From Saccoglossus kowalevskii (Eukaryota; Hemichordata; Enteropneusta; Harrimaniidae), in assembly GCF_000003605.2 (NCBI RefSeq), contig NW_003133845.1, positions 499,864-511,719 on the forward strand: a DNA stretch of 11,856 nucleotides, read 5' to 3'. The translations under genes were made by a program, and so were the position numbers. Shown here piece after piece: positions 7,522 through 11,856 of the stretch (positions are counted from its first letter, which is position 1; each line of letters begins with the position of its first letter). Under the pieces are notes generated by a model. It saw only the letters and a list, made by a program, of their open reading frames with translations, made no database searches and had not been told where the DNA came from.

Positions 7522-8126
7522 ATATGGCCAGGTGGCAGCCATTTTAAATATGGCTACCCGGTAAATAGCAGCCATTTTTAATATGGCCAAGTAACAGCCA
7601 TTTTTGATATGGCCAAGTAGCAGCCATTATTAATATGGCCAAATGGCAGCTATTTTAAATATGGCCAAGTGGCAGCCATGTTTTAATATGGCCAAGTAGC
7701 AGCAATTTTCAATATGACCAAATAGCAGCTATTTTAAATATGGCCAAGTGGCAGCCATTTTAAATATGGCTAAATAGCAGCCATTTTTAATATGGCCAAG
7801 TAGCAGCCATTTTAATATGGCCAAATAGCAGCTATTTTTAATATGGCCAAGTAGCAGCCATTTTTAATATGTCCAAATAGCAGCTATTTTAAATATGGCC
7901 AGGTGGCAGCCATTTTCAATATGGCTAAGTAGCAGCCATTTTTAATATGGCCAAGTAGCAGTCATTTTTAATATGGCCAAATAGCAGCCATTTTTAATAT
8001 GGCCAAATAGCAGCTATTTTTAATATGGCCAGGTGGCAGCCATATTAAATATGACCAGGTGGCAGCCATTTTTAATATGGCCAAATTGCAGCTATTTTAA
8101 ATATGGCCAAGTGGCAGCCATTTTAA
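7522..8126. repeat. ~26-bp minisatellite, 23 copies
   Basis: Tandem units of 25-27 bp (one of about 34 bp near 7548-7581 carries an insertion) follow the pattern ATATGGCCAAGTAGCAGCC then ATTTTTAA. I count 23 units. Each contains the inverted pair ATGGC...GCCAT. Variants are linked: six units read CAAATNGCAGCTATT (type B), and five of these are followed by a unit reading RGTGGCAGCC (type G). The B-G pair therefore seems to have been duplicated as a block. Eleven units contain intact GCAGCCATTTT, close to the YY1 consensus GCCGCCATTTT. Stops occur in all frames, so it is not coding. Confidence 0.97.
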
Positions 8127-9473
8127 CATTCAACATGAATAAATTCTAATACTTGTATGTCTTCACAGTGATGTCTGATCTGATTTCATTAGTATTTATC
8201 GGTAATGATAATAAACGCAGGTGCACATTATTTTGTTCATAATCCAATATAGCTGTCTGGCAGCCATTGTTTGCCATTTATTATATCCAAGTCCTTAATT
8301 ATTGGCAATCAATTTTACTTACAACAGTGTTCACATATTGCTTGAACCTTAAACTCAATGTTGTGCGTAGTATGAATGCGTGTTACATCATTTTCAGTGA
8401 CTTGTTTTATTGAAACTCTAAATTTGGTTATCAGTTATCATTGCATTTTAATATTCTTTGATATCTGTTCTTGACAATAATGATTTAACTTCAACTGTGC
8501 TTCGATGAATATGATTTCCTTCAACAAACTTTCATTGAATATAAGGGAACCTATCATTTTTGCGATTATTTGCTTATAAATTCTTTCCTCAAATTATGTT
8601 TTAATCCTATTGGTCGAAAATTAAGAAATGTGAATTTTTAAAATTATGACGTAAACAAATTACGCTACAAAGTGCAGATATCTAATACTAATATATTAAC
8701 ACTAATTTAATACATAAATATATCTTGTTTCTTAAATTTGTGAAAAAACAAAAACAAAAAAAACGCTTGAGTATAGAAACTTCATTAGATTATTCAGTAA
8801 TCCATGCAGGGCTTAAAAAACAATAAATCTACGTTATTAGGTATCTGTTACTATGCAAAATCAATTTAAAATCCAGACTAGCAAAAACCTTGTCAAGTCA
8901 GAGTAATGAAAATTTACAGTGTTTTCGCTCGGCAGTCGTATTTTTGTCTAGGCTGATTTGAGAGATTAGGTATGAACTACCCTGATGTCATGCTTGCCTG
9001 CATATTGAGAAAAATAACGCTGTTAGCTCGTAGATAGGCACGCAGATTTTTTACCTATATATATATTAATAATCATCTGGTCGTAATTGAGTCACATAAT
9101 ACATTTCTGTTGTCTAGCTGATCACAATCACTTGCTTATTTTGTACGCAGTTAAAAACTATGCACTATGCACATAGGACATGAGTCATTGTGTAATCTGA
9201 AGTCGAGTACTGGATTTTTACCGCCATTCAAAAAATGTGTGTCTACCAAACGGGTCCTTATCTTGAGCCAAAGTGTCTGGACTCTCAGTATTCATTTTTG
9301 ATATATTTGTTATTGCGTAGTTTATTATTCTCAAAAATCAATTAAGAGCGCCATTCAACTGATTAGTAGTCATAACATAACAAATCATTAGTTATAGCAA
9401 GAAAATACAGTCGAATCGAAGCATACATACAAGGCAGAATTTGATATGTCAAACAAAACATACAAGCTGCTCT
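8127..9473. other. AT-rich region with one stray satellite-like unit, no gene
   Basis: At 8246-8269 a sequence starting AATATAGCTGTCTGGCAGCC matches the minisatellite unit at about 18 of 24 positions, so it may be an outlying unit. TTATTAGGTATCTGTTACTA at 8834-8853 recurs with two changes over 21 bp at 9529-9549. No ORF above about 60 codons, RNA gene or transposon end was recognised. Confidence 0.4.
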
Positions 9474-9515
9474 CTGATTGGTTCGACTGGTGTTTTGGGT
9501 TGGATAGCCAATCAG
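9474..9515. promoter_or_regulatory. Inverted pair of CCAAT boxes (NF-Y type)
   Basis: CTGATTGG (9474-9481) and CCAATCAG (9508-9515) are exact reverse complements with a 26-bp spacer. Both match the extended NF-Y consensus RRCCAATCAGMR: the left one on the minus strand (AACCAATCAGAG) and the right one on the plus strand (AGCCAATCAGGC). Paired CCAAT boxes typically lie 50-150 bp upstream of transcription starts. The CArG boxes that follow support a promoter, but no gene body was identified downstream. Confidence 0.45.
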
Positions 9516-9603
9516 GCAAAAATCTTTATTATTATGTATCTGTTACCATAACGCCATAAGTTACAGCGTAATTTTGTGGTATTTTACAGGGTATTTCATC
9601 CTA

Positions 9604-9634
9604 CCATATTAGGAAATGCGAATTCCAAATATGG
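9604..9634. promoter_or_regulatory. Two perfect CArG boxes (SRF sites), 21 bp apart
   Basis: CCATATTAGG (9604-9613) and CCAAATATGG (9625-9634) both fit CC(A/T)6GG exactly. The first is the same 10-mer as the vertebrate c-fos serum response element core. Their start-to-start spacing is 21 bp, about two helical turns, which would place two SRF dimers on one face. An AGGATGA on the minus strand lies just beside the first box (9596-9602), as an Ets/TCF partner site could. An ATG in strong context follows at 9677. Binding is inferred from motif matches only. Confidence 0.5.
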
Positions 9635-9676
9635 AACGATTATGCACGTAAGCGTCCTCTAATAATAAAAACAAAC

Positions 9677-9697
9677 ATGGCTGCCACCAGGGTTTGA
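9677..9697 (+). other. ATG in strong start context, 6-codon frame
   Basis: AAACATGGCT gives A at -3 and G at +4. The frame is MAATRV followed by TGA, so it is no gene unless spliced, and no convincing donor site is present. ATGGCTGCCAC here equals 11 nt of the minus strand of several minisatellite units and also resembles a YY1 site, which in animals may overlap start codons. A TTG-started frame of 71 codons from 9694 runs into the foldback at 9791 and is not supported. Confidence 0.2.
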
Positions 9698-9790
9698 CCA
9701 GACTCCACACAAAGAAGTTCGCTGATTCTGTTCTAAACTTTTTTTTGGATTTCGGCATTCCCATGATGTATCCTTTGAAGGAAAAGATAT

Positions 9791-9936
9791 ATAATAATAA
9801 GGTTATTACGAGGATACCTCAAAGTATGCACTCAAACAATACGCCGCGTATCGACCTCCGCTGCACCTCGATCACTACTCCTACTGTACTGTCTTTGTGC
9901 ATATTTTGAGGTATCCTCGTAATAACCTCGTATTAT
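9791..9936. repeat. Near-perfect foldback, ~40-bp arms, 65-bp spacer
   Basis: Left arm 9791-9831 and right arm 9897-9936 are reverse complements. GGTTATTACGAGGATACCTC (9801-9820) is matched perfectly at 9907-9926, and a further 11 bp inward pair with one mismatch. Outer ATAATA bases pair with a one-base offset. The spacer (9832-9896) is less AT-rich and pyrimidine-rich (CCTCCGCTGCACCTCGATC). Nested in each arm is GAGGATACCTC, itself a near-palindrome. It looks like a young foldback or MITE. A transcript could form a 40-bp hairpin, but the 65-nt loop is too long for a typical animal pre-miRNA. Confidence 0.85.
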
Positions 9937-10214
9937 CCAAATGTATTAATAACAATAAACTAATGTTTAACAAAAAATAAATAAGTAGTAGATCATAAAT
10001 GAAGTTAGAAAGGAGGAATTGGTGATGCTTAACGATTTTGAGAGTAAAACTTTGCATTGACTTTGAAAATGGCTCATATCATACTACCATGTGAAAAAAG
10101 AACTCTTTAGTCTGAGAAGCAGTATACATTTTTTGCAAACTAACGGGTAACAATTTTCTTTTGCATTTTGGTGTCTGCCAACCCCTATAATTAGTCCCAG
10201 TTCGAACGCAGTGT
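9937..10214. other. Unassigned spacer
   Basis: No gene or element was recognised. GAAAGGAGGAATTGGTGATG at about 10009-10028 resembles a bacterial ribosome-binding site plus ATG, but the setting is eukaryotic and no ORF follows. A minus-strand 68-codon frame (10084-10290) has no recognisable motif. Confidence 0.4.
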
Positions 10215-10740
10215 GTGTCCGTGTGTACGTCCAGACCTGTATCTTAGACAAGCCTAGACCAATTACATTCAAACTTAACATATACATCATAAATAATGTT
10301 ATACATATGCACAGAAATTTGTTCCAAGATCTAATTCATGATGGCTGAAAAAATCATCAAAATTTCTGGTGTTCCGGAACTGGATCTTGGCTGTTTACAG
10401 ATGTATTTTGTTCAAAAATTGGTACATACATTAGACATTATTGATCGGATACAAAATGGCTGACTGGCGGCCATTTTGTTTGAATGAATGCGATTCTAGA
10501 GCCATACATGTATCTCTGACATGCTTTGACTGATTATGTTCAAAATTTATATATTCATTATACATCATGTCAGATATTAAGATGTATTGGTTTGACGATT
10601 CAAATATGAAAAGGCCAATCGGTGGCCATTTTATTTTGTTTTAATTATGCTGCTCCAGAGCGTAACTCTCAAAATGAACATGTACTCGTTCAGATACAAG
10701 ATGACTGAATGTCAAGTATTGTTATGTTAAAAAATCTCCA
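10215..10740. repeat. Degenerate tandem array with ATGGCTG...GCCATTTT motifs
   Basis: Diverged units recur in the same order. Each has a TTCAAA-type block followed by ACATAYATYA (about 10269, 10411, 10539), then RATACAARATGRCTG-type anchors near 10341, 10457 and 10701, with GGCCATTTT at 10469 and 10624. CTAGAGC (10496-10502) corresponds to CCAGAGC (10655-10661). Spacing varies from about 90 to 155 bp because of indels. AAAATGGCTGACTGGCGGCC is itself an imperfect inverted repeat and resembles the minisatellite unit at 7522-8126, which may descend from such a unit. No coding potential is seen. Confidence 0.55.
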
Positions 10741-10796
10741 TAATCAAGCATCAGCTTCTGGATCCAGATCTCTGACATGTTTATGTTCCAACTATA

Positions 10797-11028
10797 TTAC
10801 CGGATTCTGACGTAAATTCGCCCATTCGAAAAAAGCGCCCTGGGCGGTTTAACGGCTGGTGGGCCCTTATTTGGTGGGTTCAAAATTTCAAAAAATGATC
10901 ATCAAATATTTTTTGGGGATTTATATTTTCATTGAAAAATCCACCTCCTTTCAACGCGGCAGTTGGACCACCCAAAACGAAAAAAAGTTATTGCAAAAAC
11001 AAATCTAAAATTGTTTACATTACCGGTA
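10797..11028. mobile_element. ~232-bp MITE-like element with TACCGG ends
   Basis: ATTACCGG opens the segment and TTACCGGTA closes it. On opposite strands the ends share TACCGG and, more loosely, GTAAA. Subterminal blocks TTTGGTGGGTTCAA (near 10870) and TTGGACCACCCAAA (near 10964) are imperfect inverted repeats, and GGATTT/AAATCC pair near the middle. GCGCCCTGGGCGG (10835-10847) is a GC-rich landmark shared with the shorter element at 2840-2930. No transposase ORF is present. I infer a non-autonomous DNA element. The exact borders and target-site duplication are uncertain. Confidence 0.5.
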
Positions 11029-11246
11029 CATACATTACAATATAAGCGCATCTTTCTCAAAAAAAAAAAATCACATTAACAAACCTTGTGCACCAAATAC
11101 AATTATTTTTTAATTTTATTAGTGACGAAAGTACATTCCGAAAAAGAAGTTTCAAATAAAAACGAACACAACTGCATTGCTTAGTAGCAAATGATCGCGG
11201 TAGCACAATTTAGTCATGCTGCATTTTACAATTGTTGATTATTACC
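11029..11246. other. Spacer with an A-rich run, no gene
   Basis: AT-rich sequence with a run of A near 11060-11070. No ORF, RNA gene or repeat was recognised. Confidence 0.4.
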
Positions 11247-11330
11247 TACAGTAAAACCTGTCAAAACCGACCATGACTGGGACTGGGATCTATGGTCGGT
11301 TTTCAGAGGGAGACGGTTTATTCAGGGTGG
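11247..11330 (+). mobile_element. Transposon end: TA + CAGTAAAACCTGTC, with hairpin
   Basis: After a TA (11247-11248) the sequence CAGTAAAACCTGTC resembles terminal inverted repeats of pogo/Tigger-type Tc1/mariner elements, which begin CAGT and target TA. AAAACCGACCAT (11263-11274) and ATGGTCGGTTTT (11292-11303) form a perfect 12-bp stem with a 17-nt loop that includes a GGGACTGGGA repeat, and a further CGGTTTATTCAGGG follows. The same style of AACCGACC...GGTCGGTTT terminus is, from memory, widespread in marine invertebrate genomes. No matching opposite end or transposase is visible, so this is a solo end or truncated copy. Confidence 0.5.
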
Positions 11331-11388
11331 GCGTGACTTCGATTGAAACAACAATTACATGTGCTGTAAACATGGGACAAATGAAAGA

Positions 11389-11409
11389 CACCGGAGTTTG
11401 CCTCCGGTG
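11389..11409. repeat. Small perfect GC-rich hairpin
   Basis: CACCGGAG (11389-11396) and CTCCGGTG (11402-11409) are perfect reverse complements around a TTTGC loop. It stands out in AT-rich sequence. It may belong to the element beginning at 11247. A transcription terminator is not expected in this eukaryotic context. Confidence 0.6.
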
Positions 11410-11856
11410 ATTAAACATGTATTTACATTTATTGTATTGTTTCAATAAAATAATTTACCAAATAAGACAAGAATATTATGGTATGTACATGAAATCAATA
11501 AACATTAAAATAACTGTTAGAACAGACCGGGTAAGTATTGCGTATCGTAACTGAAGGCGTCTATTTTGAATGACATCACAACGTAAGTTCACGTGAGCTA
11601 CAAGTAATTATCATAATTTATGCAGACAGTCGATTTTGCTGTTAATGAATCAAATTACGATGTAAAAAAATCATCAAGTTTTGACTGCTTTAAAGAACAT
11701 CTTTTTTCAACAATTTTGTTTTCCGTTTGAATTATGAAATTTTGGATATCTGTCAAGTAATTGAAGTTTTGTAATCTCGTCAACATGTCTAGCACATCGC
11801 CACGCGTCAATTCACTGCTGTTGTGGGGGTTGATAATTTGACTGTTGTTGCAATTT
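11410..11856. other. AT-rich end region with a donor-like site and an E-box
   Basis: A 45-codon plus-strand frame from ATG 11417 reaches a strong splice-donor match, CGG/GTAAGTAT (GT at 11531-11532). Its codons are AT-biased and no domain is recognised, so a real exon is only a weak possibility. TCACGTGA at 11589-11596 is a perfect palindromic E-box (USF/MITF type). TGACATCA at 11571-11578 is CRE-like. Nothing else was identified. Confidence 0.3.

Noticed and set aside
7522-8126. CRISPR array
   Set aside because: Units are contiguous 25-27-bp repeats with no unique spacers, and the sequence context is eukaryotic.
9404-9420. Second CAGT-type transposon end (TACAGTCGAATCGAAG)
   Set aside because: Only the first few bases fit, with no internal stem and no opposite end, unlike the convincing end at 11247.
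10011-10028. Shine-Dalgarno-like AAAGGAGG followed by ATG
   Set aside because: No ORF follows, and the whole window has eukaryotic repeat structure.

Overview
This window looks like non-coding DNA from an animal nuclear genome. It is AT-rich (roughly two thirds A+T by eye) and CpG-sparse. No open frame exceeds about 100 codons and none resembles a protein family I can name. It carries tandem repeats, foldbacks and decayed mobile-element ends instead of packed genes. The small inverted-repeat elements with CAGT or TACCG ends and the ATGGC/GCCAT-rich satellites remind me of marine invertebrates such as molluscs. That is an impression from memory and the sequence does not prove it. Bacterial, phage or organellar origin is unlikely: there are no gene arrays, ribosome-binding sites, rRNA or tRNA.

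Layout. 1-1460: AT-rich sequence with a small hairpin (303-338), an A16 run (526-541) and three POU-octamer motifs in a decayed repeat (862-1112). 1466-1538: an imperfect palindrome. 1770-2439: three head-to-tail copies of a 215-bp unit, each holding a ~115-bp foldback. 2840-2930: a 91-bp element with TACCG...CGGTA ends. 3322-4357: three diverged copies of an AT-rich repeat in both orientations, with a 38-codon ORF (3926-4042) between them. 4400-6990: mostly featureless, with a perfect CRE (5247-5254), a 16-bp palindrome (6372-6387) and an A17 run. 6992-7146: a MITE-like element with perfect 13-bp inverted ends. 7522-8126: a 23-copy, 25-34-bp minisatellite (mostly 25-27 bp) rich in YY1-like GCAGCCATTTT motifs. 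9474-9679: two CCAAT boxes, two perfect SRF CArG boxes and an ATG in strong context, the best promoter-like segment. 9791-9936: a near-perfect foldback with ~40-bp arms. 10215-10740: a degenerate tandem array sharing the ATGGCTG...GCCATTTT motif with the minisatellite. 10797-11028: a second TACCG-type element. 11247-11303: a TA-CAGT transposon end with a 12-bp stem. 11389-11409: a small GC-rich hairpin.

The parts show no joint pathway. The window is best read as intergenic or intronic sequence shaped by repeat amplification and short non-autonomous elements, with one plausible cis-regulatory module near 9.5-9.7 kb. No protein-coding gene is annotated with confidence. All repeat comparisons were made by eye.
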